A stretch of DNA of 64,000 nt from UBA11574 sp963752565. GTDB taxonomy: Bacteria > Desulfobacterota > Desulfobacteria > Desulfobacterales > UBA11574. Under the pieces are notes generated by a model. The model had not been told where the DNA came from. It was given only the letters and a program-made list of their open reading frames with translations, and did no database searches. Made by a program: the position numbers and the translations under genes. Below, in pieces: positions 27,276-36,984 of the stretch; position 1 is the first letter of the stretch; every line of letters begins with the position of its first letter. The stretch spans positions 1 to 64,000 of the forward strand of contig CAVVZC010000004.1 of NCBI GenBank assembly GCA_963752565.1. Direction: 5' to 3'.

Positions 27276-28508
27276 CTAAGCGGCAAAACGGAAGGCTTTT
27301 TCAGCTGCATCGCGGATTTCTTCGGGCGTGAATGGTTTGGGGAGGTAATCAACCGCGCCCATCCTTGAGGCTTCCACGGCTGTCTCGATACTGGCATATC
27401 CGGTAATGATAATAACCATGGTTTCAGGTCTTTTGTCACGAATCGCCTTAAGAAGCTCAAGGCCATTAACTTCCGGGATCTTTAAATCCAGCACAACCAG
27501 CGCGTACGCTTTTTGTTCGATCTTTTCAAGGGCCTCGGCTTTCGTAACGGCCTGATCCACATGAAAATCTTTCTTTGAGAGAATTTTACGAACGTTGTTA
27601 TTGACGGCAACTTCATCGTCGATCACCAAAATTTCCGCCCGGACGGCTTCTTTGGGAAATTCAATGACATCCGCCGAAACCTCGGATGTTTCAGCCATCA
27701 TTTGTGCAACATTCTTTTTGAGTTCTTCATACGGTATATACGCTACACCTTCATGCTGCATGTTCAACACATATTCGGGACCGGTTATGGATGCCACTTC
27801 CTCATAGTTAAAGGGATAATCGATACCAATCAATTTTTCAGAATCAAAGCCTTTTGCTTTGGCTTTCTTTTTCTTTTTGGCTTTCAGTTGCGGGCATTCA
27901 CCGGTTTTGATCCCGCCTTTACAGGTATTTTCCAGCTTTTTAAAAATATCGCATACCATATTCCCAAGGGCACAATAACCTTCTAAGGTTTCCGGTGCAG
28001 CTTCAACCACCGGCATATCTGAAGGCCCGAGTTTGTCTACAAAGTCGTCACCTGCATATTTCGCAACCTCTTTCTTGTCAAAGGGGATATCGATATCGAT
28101 AATCTCTCTTTCCTCTTCTGTGGTGGGTGCCTCAATTAGTTTTCCGGACAAGGCCAGTTCAACCGTCGATCTCAGCTCATCCGGAGTAAACGGTTTTGAA
28201 ACATAATCCAGGGCTCCCAGCCGAATGGCTTTTACCGCTGTTTCGGTGGAAGCATAGGCTGTCATCATCACCGCTTTTGTTAACGGCCATTCCTTTTTTA
28301 CAAGCTTTAAAAATTCAAGGCCGTTCATTTTCGGCATCACAATATCGGAGATGAGAAGTGCGAATGAATCTTTGGCCATTTTTTCCAGGGCTTCTTTTGC
28401 ACTGGTGGCGTGAATGATCTCATAATCATTTTTTGAAAGGATTTTCTCCACATTTTGACAAATTTGTTTTTCATCATCAACGACCATTATCTTTGCTGCT
28501 GTTGCCAT
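27276..28508 (-). CDS. Tandem response-regulator protein (two REC domains, no output domain)
   Basis: About 410 residues. REC1 (about 1-120) has the phospho-Asp in LLISDIVMPKMNG, and REC2 (about 290-410) has VVLDLKIPEVNG; both end with a KPFTP loop. Between them lie two related segments, IDIDIPFDKKEVAKYAGDDFV and IGIDYPFNYEEVASITGPEYV, separated by a Cys/Lys-rich stretch (VCDIF, TCKGG, ECPQL). The start at 28508 follows GGAGGAAAAA. A sigma-54-type promoter lies upstream. It probably acts as a phospho-relay or protein-binding module. Confidence 0.85.
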   Translation of the reverse strand: MATAAKIMVVDDEKQICQNVEKILSKNDYEIIHATSAKEALEKMAKDSFALLISDIVMPKMNGLEFLKLVKKEWPLTKAVMMTAYASTETAVKAIRLGALDYVSKPFTPDELRSTVELALSGKLIEAPTTEEEREIIDIDIPFDKKEVAKYAGDDFVDKLGPSDMPVVEAAPETLEGYCALGNMVCDIFKKLENTCKGGIKTGECPQLKAKKKKKAKAKGFDSEKLIGIDYPFNYEEVASITGPEYVLNMQHEGVAYIPYEELKKNVAQMMAETSEVSADVIEFPKEAVRAEILVIDDEVAVNNNVRKILSKKDFHVDQAVTKAEALEKIEQKAYALVVLDLKIPEVNGLELLKAIRDKRPETMVIIITGYASIETAVEASRMGAVDYLPKPFTPEEIRDAAEKAFRFAA

Positions 28509-28592
28509 TTTTTCCTCCTTCACGAAATTTTCTATTCAATTATTTTTTAATTTAACGTTTTTTTCTGCTGTATGATGTCTTGCCACCCTTCG

Positions 28593-28609
28593 ATGCATGA
28601 TGTGTGCCA
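28593..28609 (-). promoter_or_regulatory. Sigma-54 (-24/-12) promoter
   Basis: On the minus strand TGGCACACATCATGCAT has GG and GC separated by exactly 10 bases, and TGGCAC is a perfect -24 half. Transcription would start near 28582, about 75 bases before the tandem-REC gene. The next gene upstream encodes a sigma-54 activator. Confidence 0.65.
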
Positions 28610-28919
28610 AAAAAGCGTTTCAAATGTATATCTCTGATATTATTGTTTTTAATTAGAACATCGACTTTTGGGCAAAGGGAAAATGTATAAAATAAATATA
28701 CATCCGATGATGAAACAAAGAAAAACGTTTAAAACGGAATCGGCTTATATATCGATATTGATATCCTTTGGACAATATTTTATAATTAAATGATTTTACT
28801 TAAAATAAATCGATAGCGATGAGTGGTTAATACGGGTTGGGCACACGCTTTTCAGAGGTCTTTTATAATAATCTGCAGATCGTATATTTAAAATATACAG
28901 AGTATATGTTCTTTATATT

Positions 28920-30347
28920 TTATGCATCCGGTTTGACGGATCGGGGAAGTTTGACCTGGTGTTTTTTCATTAGTGTCTGGAAGTTGGTTCTTTGAAGCCC
29001 CACTTTCTGGGCAGCACGGGTGACATTCCAGTCGTTTTTTATCAATGCATTCATCACGAAATTCTTCTCGACCTTAAGTACCGCTTTCAGCCGAATTTCT
29101 TTTTTGACGCGTTTAAGTTCATCATTGGTTTCAGGAACATAATCGATCAATTCTTCAATATCCGCCATCTCTCCCAAAAGCGGAAGTTCTTTAGGGCTTA
29201 TTTTGTCTTTTTCGCACAAAATAACCGCCCGCTCGATGATATTTCTCAGTTGCCTGACGTTTCCAGGCCAATCATATGCCGTCAAACGTGCCACTGTCTC
29301 ATCATCAAACCCGATGATTTTTTTACCGAATTCAAGACAAAAATGTTGTAGAAAATGATAGGAAATGGGCAAAATATCGCTCTTTCTTTCTCTTAAAGGG
29401 GGGATAATGATCGGATACACAAAAATTCGATAATAAAAATCTTGCCTGAAAGAACCCGCTTTGACCATTTCTTCAAGATTTTGATTGGTGGCAAAAACCA
29501 ATCGGACATCCACTTTTCGGGTCTTGGTGCTCCCTAAGGGCAGGAACTCTCGATTCTCTAAAAACCTTAACAATTTGGCCTGAACACCCAGGCTGATATT
29601 GCTGATTTCGTCCAGAAACACGGTGCCGCCGTTTGCCAGTTTGAAGATACCGTCCTTGTCATTGTGCGCGTCCGTGAACGCGCCTTTGGTATAACCGAAA
29701 AGCTCGCTTTCCAATAGGGTATCTGACAAGGTTCCGCAATCTACAGCAAAAAATACGTCGCTGTTTCTGTGGCTATTAGCATGGATCGCCCTTGAGATCA
29801 GTTCTTTGCCGGTTCCACTTTCCCCGTAAACAAGGACTGTTGAATCGGTGGGGGCAACTTTTTGAACCATGGAAATGACCTTTTTAATTTTCGGGCTTTC
29901 TCCGATGAGTTGATGGGAAAACGATTTTCTGCGCTTTTTCTGCTCCAAAAATTTTCGATTCTGAAGCAGCATCTCTCTTTGAATCAAGGCTTGTCGGACA
30001 ACCGCACGCAGTTCGTGCGGCGTAAACGGCTTGGGAAGGTAGTCAAAGGCGCCCATCTTCATGACTTCGACGGCCGAAGAAACGGTGGCATAGCCGGTGA
30101 TAACGATAACCATGGTTTCCGAATAAGACGCTTTCAATCGTCGGAGAACTTCCATACCTCCCACATTACTCATTTTTAGATCAGTGACCACCACATCGAA
30201 CACGGTTTCATCCATCATGTTTAATGCGTCATATCCATTGAGGGCATACCGGACGTCATAATCCATTTTAGAGAGTATTTTGATGCAGTTTCGGCAAATC
30301 GCAGGCTCATCATCAATGATGAGGATAAGGGGATTATGGGTGGTCAT
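28920..30347 (-). CDS. Sigma-54-dependent response regulator, NtrC family
   Basis: About 475 residues: REC domain with phospho-Asp in VVVTDLKMSNVGG, an AAA+ domain with Walker A GESGTGKE and GGTVFLDEIS, and a Fis-type HTH (DWNVTRAAQKVGLQRTNFQTLMKKH). The sigma-54 loop reads GAFTDA rather than GAFTGA. The ATG at 30347 overlaps the end of the kinase gene by 14 bases, so translation is probably coupled; the longer upstream reading is kinase sequence in another frame. It is a candidate activator of the promoter at 28593. Confidence 0.92.
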   Translation of the reverse strand: MTTHNPLILIIDDEPAICRNCIKILSKMDYDVRYALNGYDALNMMDETVFDVVVTDLKMSNVGGMEVLRRLKASYSETMVIVITGYATVSSAVEVMKMGAFDYLPKPFTPHELRAVVRQALIQREMLLQNRKFLEQKKRRKSFSHQLIGESPKIKKVISMVQKVAPTDSTVLVYGESGTGKELISRAIHANSHRNSDVFFAVDCGTLSDTLLESELFGYTKGAFTDAHNDKDGIFKLANGGTVFLDEISNISLGVQAKLLRFLENREFLPLGSTKTRKVDVRLVFATNQNLEEMVKAGSFRQDFYYRIFVYPIIIPPLRERKSDILPISYHFLQHFCLEFGKKIIGFDDETVARLTAYDWPGNVRQLRNIIERAVILCEKDKISPKELPLLGEMADIEELIDYVPETNDELKRVKKEIRLKAVLKVEKNFVMNALIKNDWNVTRAAQKVGLQRTNFQTLMKKHQVKLPRSVKPDA

Positions 30348-31809
30348 TTTGATTTCCTTGGTTGCGTGGGAGTCTGATGGTAAACGTCGCACCCTGACCC
30401 GGCCGGCTCTGAACACGGATGTCCCCGCCGTGCCGTCCGATGATGCCGTGTGTAATGGCCAAACCAAGACCGGTTCCGATTTCCCGGGTGGTAAAAAAAG
30501 GTTCAAAAATATTATCCACAACCTCGGTCGCAATTCCTTTTCCGGTATCGCTCACTTGTACGTTTACAACTTGATTGTCCGGAGAAAAGGCTGTTGAAAC
30601 TGTAATTGTTCCGCCGGGATCAGTGGCATCGGTGGCATTGAGGATAAGATTGATGAGCGCCTGTTGAATCTGTTCTTTATCCAGCAGCAATTTTGGAACT
30701 TTTTCGGAAAGCGCCTTTAAAATTTGTACATCCTTGAATTCAGCCTGTTTGTGGGTTAGCTGGATACATTCAGTAATGATGTCGTTAATGTTGTGATGCT
30801 TTTTGGCCGGCTTTGTCTGACGGGCAAAATCGAGAAGACTGGCAACAATCTTGCGGCAGCGAAGCGTTTCATTGGTGATGGTCCCCAACTCCTCGTACAT
30901 GGGATTGTCCGGATCAATATCCTCCTGGATCAACATGGCTGTTGTCAGGATGGTGGTCAGCGGATTGTTAATTTCGTGAGCAACACCGGCGGACAGCCGG
31001 CCGATGGATGCCAGTTTGTCCTGCTGCATCATCGCCTGGCGGGTATTGATATCCGCCGTAATATCCCGGGAAAGCTCGATGGCACCGATTATCTCACCGT
31101 TTTCTAAAAGCGGGTACGCGGAGATTGAATAATAGACATTCTTATTATCCTTGTCTTTGTGGATATGGGTTTCCGTTGTCGGCTTCCGGGACATAAGTGT
31201 TTCCTCAAGGGGACATTTATGATCTTCACCGGAACATGGAACCGACAGCCTGTGGGTAATTTCATAGCAGTATCGACCAACAGCTTCTTTTCGCTCTAAG
31301 CCCAATTTGTTAAGAAGGGTTTCGTTGATATCCAGAATCCGGTAGTCGGACCCGATGATCATCACATCTTCTTGAATCAGTTCATTGATGAAAAGATCAT
31401 ACATGGCTCTGTTACGGTCATACTCCTTTAATTTTTGCCGCATTGAAATTTTTTCAAAGGCCCTTATAAGCGCCATTTCCAGTGCGTCATCGTTAATCGG
31501 TTTTGTAATAAAATCAGTTGCTTCATGCTTTAGGCTTTTTATGGCAAGATCCAAATCTCCGTGGCCGGTCAGCATAATGACTTCTGTTTCCGGCCTTTTA
31601 CTTTTGATTTTTCGGAGCAGCTCGATGCCGTCGATGCCGGGCATTTTGATATCGGTAATCACCACCGAAATATCCTCATCATTCAAAATATTGAGAGCTT
31701 GTGTGCCATTTTCAGCGGTCAGAACGTTATACCCGGTATCGGACAACGAAATATCCAAAACTTCCCGAAGATCGGCTTCATCATCTACCAGTAATATTGT
31801 TTTTTTCAT
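30334..31809 (-). CDS. REC-PAS-histidine kinase
   Basis: 491 residues: an N-terminal REC domain (VVITDIKMPGIDG), a PAS domain around residues 145-255 with a Cys pair in CSGEDHKCPL, a HisKA box LSAGVAHEINNPLTTILT and a HATPase with DTGKGIATEV and GTGLGLAITHGI. It has no membrane span, so it is cytoplasmic. Its start overlaps the upstream sensor kinase by 4 bases, and it precedes the NtrC regulator, suggesting a relay from the membrane sensor. Confidence 0.92.
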   Translation of the reverse strand: MKKTILLVDDEADLREVLDISLSDTGYNVLTAENGTQALNILNDEDISVVITDIKMPGIDGIELLRKIKSKRPETEVIMLTGHGDLDLAIKSLKHEATDFITKPINDDALEMALIRAFEKISMRQKLKEYDRNRAMYDLFINELIQEDVMIIGSDYRILDINETLLNKLGLERKEAVGRYCYEITHRLSVPCSGEDHKCPLEETLMSRKPTTETHIHKDKDNKNVYYSISAYPLLENGEIIGAIELSRDITADINTRQAMMQQDKLASIGRLSAGVAHEINNPLTTILTTAMLIQEDIDPDNPMYEELGTITNETLRCRKIVASLLDFARQTKPAKKHHNINDIITECIQLTHKQAEFKDVQILKALSEKVPKLLLDKEQIQQALINLILNATDATDPGGTITVSTAFSPDNQVVNVQVSDTGKGIATEVVDNIFEPFFTTREIGTGLGLAITHGIIGRHGGDIRVQSRPGQGATFTIRLPRNQGNQNDHP

Positions 31810-34085
31810 TGTGTTGAATCCTTTGCAGGAAAAATTAACCTGAAACAGGTCTCTTTTTTTTCGTTCATGGCTGCGTTAATGTCTCCATGGCAATCTTTGA
31901 TAATTCCGTAGCTTATTGAAAGGCCGAGGCCGGTCCCTTTTCCAACTTCCTTGGTGGTAAAAAAAGGCTCGAATATTTTATCGGCGATGGCTTCTGAAAT
32001 CCCTATACCGGTATCCCTGACTTCAACTATCACCATTTTTTCCTCTAATTTCGTTTTAAGTGTAATCTTTTTCATACCCATTGCAGACTCTGGAGACCAC
32101 GACTTTTCATCTATGGCATCTCTGGCATTCAAAAGAAGGTTGATGAACACCTGCTCCAAACGGCTGGGATCTGCCATTATGGTCGGCAAATTTTGATCGA
32201 TATCCCAAACCACATCAATGCCTCTCACTTTGAGCTGTTGACTGAAAATATCAAAGGCTCTTTTCAGCACGTCATTGACCTGCACCTCAGCCAACACCAC
32301 GTCCGATTTTCTGGCGAACTGCCTCATATGACGGATAATGTTTGCGCTGCGATTCACATTGCGGTCTATCTTTTCAATCATGGTATAAAGGTCTTTGTCT
32401 TCGATGACTTCATTACTGTTTATTTTTTTTAAGCAAAAACTGCTGGCCGTTTTTATGACCGAAAGCGGCTGGTTCAATTCGTGGGCAATACCGGTGGCCA
32501 TTTCTCCTAACGTCGCCATCTTGCCGGCATGGATGAGTTGTTGTTCGGCTTCAAGCCGTTTGGTGATATCGCTGGTGGTAACCAGAAGCACTTTTTGCCC
32601 CAAGTACTCTGACGGCGAAATTCGGATGGCGACAAAAAACTTTCTACCGTCTTTGTCGACATGCTTCACCTGCTTGGTGTAGGCAGATGTTATTATTTTG
32701 AAGGCATAATGATCTTTTTCTTCGTCCAGAAACAAATCCAAAAAAGATCTATGGATGATCTCATCCTTTTCATATCCGTAAATACCTTTTACGCTTTTAT
32801 TGCAATCGAGTATTTCTAGAGTATTTACATCCAGGACAAAAACCGGGTTCGGTATGTTGTTGAAAATGGCGTAATATTTTCTTTCCGATTTTTCAAGCCT
32901 CTCTTCAAGCTGCTTCATACGGGTAATATCGAGGCACACTTCCATGACCGAAACGACATTCCCCTGTGCATCCTGAATCGGTGAAGTTCTGGAAAGCCAG
33001 TACGTTAAATTGCCGTTCTTATCCACACCGGTTTCCTGACCGTAATGCGATTGTCCGTCTTTGAATGTCTTTTCTACCGGACAGATCTCGCATTTTTCCT
33101 CACGCTGCTTATACACTCGAAAACAGAAATCTCCGGGGGTTGGATTAAACGTTTCTTCAAATTCTTTGTTGTAACTGACAAGCTGATAGTTTCGGTCCTG
33201 AATGGTGATCAAACAGGGCACGAGTTCAAAGAGATTCTGGTATTCATCTCTTTGTTTTTTAAGTTGAGCCTGCTTTGAGGCAATTCTTTTGCCCATCTTG
33301 TTAATGGCCACAAACAGTTGCCCCATTTCGTCGTTTTGATTAATGTCGATATTGCTTAAATACTCGCCCCTGGCAATGAGGTTGCTGGCATCAATCAGCT
33401 TTTTTATGGGCTGATTGACAAATTTCAACACACAAAAAAAAATAATGGCGGAGGTTACCGTAAAAGCAAAAACCGCCAGAGCAATGATTCCGTTTTTAAG
33501 AAACGCGATATCGTTATCGGTCTGTTCAAGGGAGACAACCACATCCAGCGCTCCCAGTATTTTTTTATCTTTGGGATGCACATGGCAGGAATCGGACGAA
33601 CAGCCGGTTTCATTTCGAATCGGGCTGATAATCCCGAGAAGATGATGACCCTGAGAAGAATAAAAAGTTCTGGTTTTTTGTGACAAATCGAGCTCGGCCA
33701 GAGGCGGTTCTTTCCGGTGGCAGACATCGCAGGCCTCTGCTTTTATATTGGTCGTCAGGTCGAGTTCCAAGGGGCGGTTCGAGAATTTTATTTGTCCTTT
33801 TTTGTTATATATCCGAATCGTATCGATTTCTTTCTGTTTGCTGATATTGTTAATGATTTGGTTGATGTCTTCTCTTGAATTCAGCATCATGGCATAATGG
33901 GCACCAAGAATAATGGTATTGCTTAACCTGTCGGTTCCCACCATAATATCTTTCATGATCTTTTTGTTCTGATATTTAATATTAAAATAGGCCCATGTGG
34001 ATATGGTCAAAAGCAATGTCAGACCCACGGATAGAATCAGCTTTGAAACCAGATTGAAACGAAGATGTTTAAATGGTTTGGACAT
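31806..34085 (-). CDS. Membrane sensor histidine kinase with periplasmic c-type heme motifs
   Basis: 759 residues. Membrane spans at about 13-33 and 196-220 flank a periplasmic sensor with CDVCH at 119-123 and CSSDSCH (CX4CH) at 162-168, both possible c-heme sites. Then come HAMP (NQPIKKLIDASNLIARGEY), two PAS domains, HisKA GEMATGIAHELNQPLSVIKT, and HATPase GKGTGLGLSISYGI. Heme suggests sensing of redox state, oxygen or NO. It is the first gene of the three-gene signalling operon. Confidence 0.9.
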   Translation of the reverse strand: MSKPFKHLRFNLVSKLILSVGLTLLLTISTWAYFNIKYQNKKIMKDIMVGTDRLSNTIILGAHYAMMLNSREDINQIINNISKQKEIDTIRIYNKKGQIKFSNRPLELDLTTNIKAEACDVCHRKEPPLAELDLSQKTRTFYSSQGHHLLGIISPIRNETGCSSDSCHVHPKDKKILGALDVVVSLEQTDNDIAFLKNGIIALAVFAFTVTSAIIFFCVLKFVNQPIKKLIDASNLIARGEYLSNIDINQNDEMGQLFVAINKMGKRIASKQAQLKKQRDEYQNLFELVPCLITIQDRNYQLVSYNKEFEETFNPTPGDFCFRVYKQREEKCEICPVEKTFKDGQSHYGQETGVDKNGNLTYWLSRTSPIQDAQGNVVSVMEVCLDITRMKQLEERLEKSERKYYAIFNNIPNPVFVLDVNTLEILDCNKSVKGIYGYEKDEIIHRSFLDLFLDEEKDHYAFKIITSAYTKQVKHVDKDGRKFFVAIRISPSEYLGQKVLLVTTSDITKRLEAEQQLIHAGKMATLGEMATGIAHELNQPLSVIKTASSFCLKKINSNEVIEDKDLYTMIEKIDRNVNRSANIIRHMRQFARKSDVVLAEVQVNDVLKRAFDIFSQQLKVRGIDVVWDIDQNLPTIMADPSRLEQVFINLLLNARDAIDEKSWSPESAMGMKKITLKTKLEEKMVIVEVRDTGIGISEAIADKIFEPFFTTKEVGKGTGLGLSISYGIIKDCHGDINAAMNEKKETCFRLIFPAKDSTQ

Positions 34086-34218
34086 GGTTTAACTTTTCAC
34101 TTAAAAATTTACCCGACCGGCTGCGCTTTATTGGCGTTAAGGTAAGTTTAGGATTCGAAACTTTTGTAATTAGTAGCATTACCTCATTTATTTTTCAACA
34201 GTCGCTCTTTGATGCCGT

Positions 34219-35151
34219 CTAAATATTTTTTCCAATAGGAAGCGATGGTATGGGTTTCTTTTGTTTAATATGGATCATCAGGATGCCGGCAACGATCAAC
34301 AGCATGGCGATAAGGATATTAACGGTTAAGGGCTCTCCCAAGATCAGTCCGCCCAGCAAGACGCCGGTGATGGGCATAATAAAGATAAAAGAATGCAACG
34401 CCACAGCGCCGTATCTTTGCAGCAAACTGTTCCAGACCACAAAGCCAAAGGATGCCGTAACTAAACTCTGATACACCATGGCACCGATAATTTTAGAATC
34501 GATAAAAGCGATCATATGATGATCCCACAGAACACCTTCCAAAAAAAAGAACGGAACCGAAAATATCATTGGAAATAGGGCTATTTGGAACGGCTTGAAC
34601 GCGGAAATAATCCGTTTTGTATAGACTGCATTACAGGACCAGAGAAAGGCGGCCGCAAGGATCATCACATCCCCGACCTCAAAATCGCTTGCAACCCCTT
34701 TTTTCTCCAAAAACACAAACGCAACCCCGGCAAATCCCAGTAGGATACCCATGATTTTTCGTTTGGTAATCCGATCTCCGGGAATAAAAAAATGTGCAAG
34801 AAACAGTGTAAAAAAAGGTTGAAAATTGACGATCAAAGTTCCACGGGAAGCATTACTTTTGCTGAGCCCGAGGTAGAAAAGGGATAATTGGGCAGTAAAA
34901 ACAATAGCGATTATAATCAGCTGAAAAACCTGCTCTTTTTTAATTTCAAAAGATCGTCTGGTTATTCTAGCCCATAAAAAAATTGCCACCGAGGCGATGC
35001 CGAATCTGATGCCTGCCGTGGTAAACACACCCAAACCTTCAAGACTGATTTTAATGGCCACGGCATTGGCTCCGAAGAGCATGCATATAAACACCGTAAA
35101 GGAGGCAGCCAAAAAGGAGAAGTCTTTATTTTGTGGCGCATCGTCGATCAT
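34219..35151 (-). CDS. EamA/DMT-family transporter
   Basis: 310 residues, ten predicted membrane helices in two EamA repeats; the repeat pattern FGANAVAIKISLEGLGVFTTAGIRF is typical. Substrate unknown; the family exports amino acids, nucleosides and similar metabolites. The ATG at 35151 overlaps the stop of an RMMBL-domain remnant as TGATG, so the two were once translationally coupled. Confidence 0.85.
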   Translation of the reverse strand: MIDDAPQNKDFSFLAASFTVFICMLFGANAVAIKISLEGLGVFTTAGIRFGIASVAIFLWARITRRSFEIKKEQVFQLIIIAIVFTAQLSLFYLGLSKSNASRGTLIVNFQPFFTLFLAHFFIPGDRITKRKIMGILLGFAGVAFVFLEKKGVASDFEVGDVMILAAAFLWSCNAVYTKRIISAFKPFQIALFPMIFSVPFFFLEGVLWDHHMIAFIDSKIIGAMVYQSLVTASFGFVVWNSLLQRYGAVALHSFIFIMPITGVLLGGLILGEPLTVNILIAMLLIVAGILMIHIKQKKPIPSLPIGKNI

Positions 35152-35417
35152 CAATCTGCCTCTATTCTAATCGTTTCACCCGGATGGGGTACAATTGCCG
35201 GAGAGCCTTCATGCTGCAAATGATTTGCAAATGCAAGGGACTGATTCTCCTCGTCGTTCACTACGGTGATTTTTTTGATTTTCAAATTCGATTCTTTGAG
35301 AAAACAAAGCATCTCGTTCTTATCGCCATGTGCGGAAAAGCCGTCCAGTTTTTCGACATGGGCTTTTAGTGGATATGTTTTGTTTAAAAATTTTAATTCA
35401 AATTCCCCATCTCTTTT
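35151..35417 (-). pseudogene. C-terminal remnant of an MBL-fold RNA-processing exonuclease (RMMBL domain)
   Basis: An open stretch of about 88 codons with no start and a stop codon upstream encodes LKAHVEKLDGFSAHGDKNEM followed by IKKITVVNDEENQSLAFANHL and IVPHPGETIRIEAD. The V-x-L-x-GFSAHGD pattern is the conserved C-terminal part of the RMMBL domain in beta-CASP nucleases. The MBL and beta-CASP domains are missing, so this is a 3' fragment. Confidence 0.7.
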
Positions 35418-35424
35418 TTATTTT

Positions 35425-36243
35425 TTATTGTTGAGTGATTTTTGGAAGGGGTTTTTTCCCTGACAGCCTGAATTCTCTATTTCGAATTATTTTGTTAAGA
35501 TCGGCAATTCGCTTCAGATTCTCCGGATGCGATGCAAAGTAATGTCCGATGGTTCCCGGGTCCTGTTCCTTGGGAAGCCTTTTAAAGAAATCGGTTGCAC
35601 CGGCGACGTTGCCATAAGCGCAATTTAATAGTTCGAGTGCAAATTTGTCTGCACGGGTTTCCTGTTTTCGGGAAAAGCTCAATTCCGTAATATTCAAAGC
35701 CTGGGCCAGCATTTGGCTGATATTACTGTCTGTGCCGAATAAAAAGGTTGAGATTGTTATGAACACAAAGGCCCTTCCCACCCCACGAAGATGATCCCGG
35801 TTGGCATAATGGCCCATCTCGTGCGCAAAAGCAAATGCCAGCTCGTTTTCAGAGGTTATCTTGTCCAAAAGTCCTGTAAATACAATAATATGACCACCTG
35901 GAAGGGCCAATGCATTGATCGATGAAGCTTTTCGAACATGAACTTTGAACGGGTAAGGCAGTTTCGTGCAACGATTCTGAAGGTCCTCCACGAGTGATTG
36001 GGCATAGCCCCCCCATTCCGAATCGATATCCTCAGCATTTACGTATCGAATAAAGAGTTCCGACATTTTCGTTTCAAGGTCGGTTGAAATCCGTGGCACA
36101 ATCAGATCTACCGCAAATCCAAGTAGCACATAGATTGCAATGACAATACCGAGCAAAGAGAGGATGAGGACAAAAAATTCTCGTAGCAGAGAGGTGGGCG
36201 TCACATTGACATTCGATTTCGGTAACCGGGGCGTATACTTCAT
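35425..36243 (-). CDS. M48-family zinc metalloprotease
   Basis: 272 residues with one N-terminal membrane span (LIVLSLLGIVIAIYVLLGF region), then a peptidase domain with zinc motif AFAHEMGHYANRDH near residue 142. RADKFALELL supplies the third ligand Glu/Asp region. It resembles HtpX/Oma1-like or BepA-like quality-control proteases of the membrane and periplasm. Complete gene. Confidence 0.87.
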   Translation of the reverse strand: MKYTPRLPKSNVNVTPTSLLREFFVLILSLLGIVIAIYVLLGFAVDLIVPRISTDLETKMSELFIRYVNAEDIDSEWGGYAQSLVEDLQNRCTKLPYPFKVHVRKASSINALALPGGHIIVFTGLLDKITSENELAFAFAHEMGHYANRDHLRGVGRAFVFITISTFLFGTDSNISQMLAQALNITELSFSRKQETRADKFALELLNCAYGNVAGATDFFKRLPKEQDPGTIGHYFASHPENLKRIADLNKIIRNREFRLSGKKPLPKITQQ

Positions 36244-36404
36244 CTACTGATCCACACCTAAACTGAGCGTTTCAAATTGTTACACAATACTAAAAAGATA
36301 ATAAATTTTTAACACTTTAACACACTACACGTTTCGTGAAGGCAGGACAAATAACCACCCATTAGGTGTCTATATATTACAAAAATAGTCACGATTTGAA
36401 ATCC

Positions 36405-36540
36405 TCCGGACTTGCCGAGTTTATCCCGCCTTTGGCGGGACTGCGTTATGAGACATTTGCAGTAGCAGAATACGGCTGCATGTCTCATGCCTTGTATCCC
36501 CGGCAAACTCAACAATCGCTCAATTTAGGCTACAGTCAGG
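36405..36540. repeat. Palindromic repeat, copy A
   Basis: CTTGCCGAGTTTATCCCGCC starts a segment that closely matches the copy at 39318. The core is a hairpin: GAGACATTTGCAG pairs with CTGCATGTCTC. The right end runs into the stop of the adjacent YbjQ-like gene. The left inverted end is degraded. Confidence 0.7.
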
Positions 36541-36971
36541 GAAGTTCCGTATGCGATGGCCTCTAAACATCCCACGCCCTTTTTATTGGCATTTCGGCCA
36601 ATGGTGGATGTTTCGATGCGAATATTGACAATGATATTTGAATCACCTGCCATTTCCTTCATGCGAAGGAGCGCTTCCCGTCGCGCGCGGTCAATGAGGC
36701 TTTCGTATGACTTGACGGTACCGCCAAAGATATTTCGAAGTGATGCTGTGAATCGTTTAAAATAATCGATGGAAATGACGGCACTGCCGTACACCAATTC
36801 AGCAGATTTGATCTTATGATCAGGATAGTCGACAGATTTCATGGTCACGGCAGGCAAATTAATGAACATTTTTTCACGATGATGGATGGAACGGTAATGA
36901 TATCGTTCTGCAATAGTACCCGCAAGATAACCGACTGCGATCAGAGTTATGAAAAACAATAAATTATACAC
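36525..36971 (-). CDS. Membrane-anchored YbjQ-like (heavy-metal-binding domain) protein
   Basis: About 148 residues from a GTG at 36971 placed 8 bases after AAAGGAG; the upstream reading overlaps the previous gene and has no site. One N-terminal membrane helix (LLFFITLIAVGYLAGTIAERY) is followed by a YbjQ-type domain (SLRNIFGGTVKSYESLIDRARREALLRM, GDSNIIVNIRIETSTI, AYGTSLTV). It looks like a diverged, anchored relative of the next gene, probably of duplication origin. The family has no firm biochemical role. Confidence 0.72.
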   Translation of the reverse strand: MYNLLFFITLIAVGYLAGTIAERYHYRSIHHREKMFINLPAVTMKSVDYPDHKIKSAELVYGSAVISIDYFKRFTASLRNIFGGTVKSYESLIDRARREALLRMKEMAGDSNIIVNIRIETSTIGRNANKKGVGCLEAIAYGTSLTVA

Positions 36972-36984
36972 CGGCAATCTCCTT

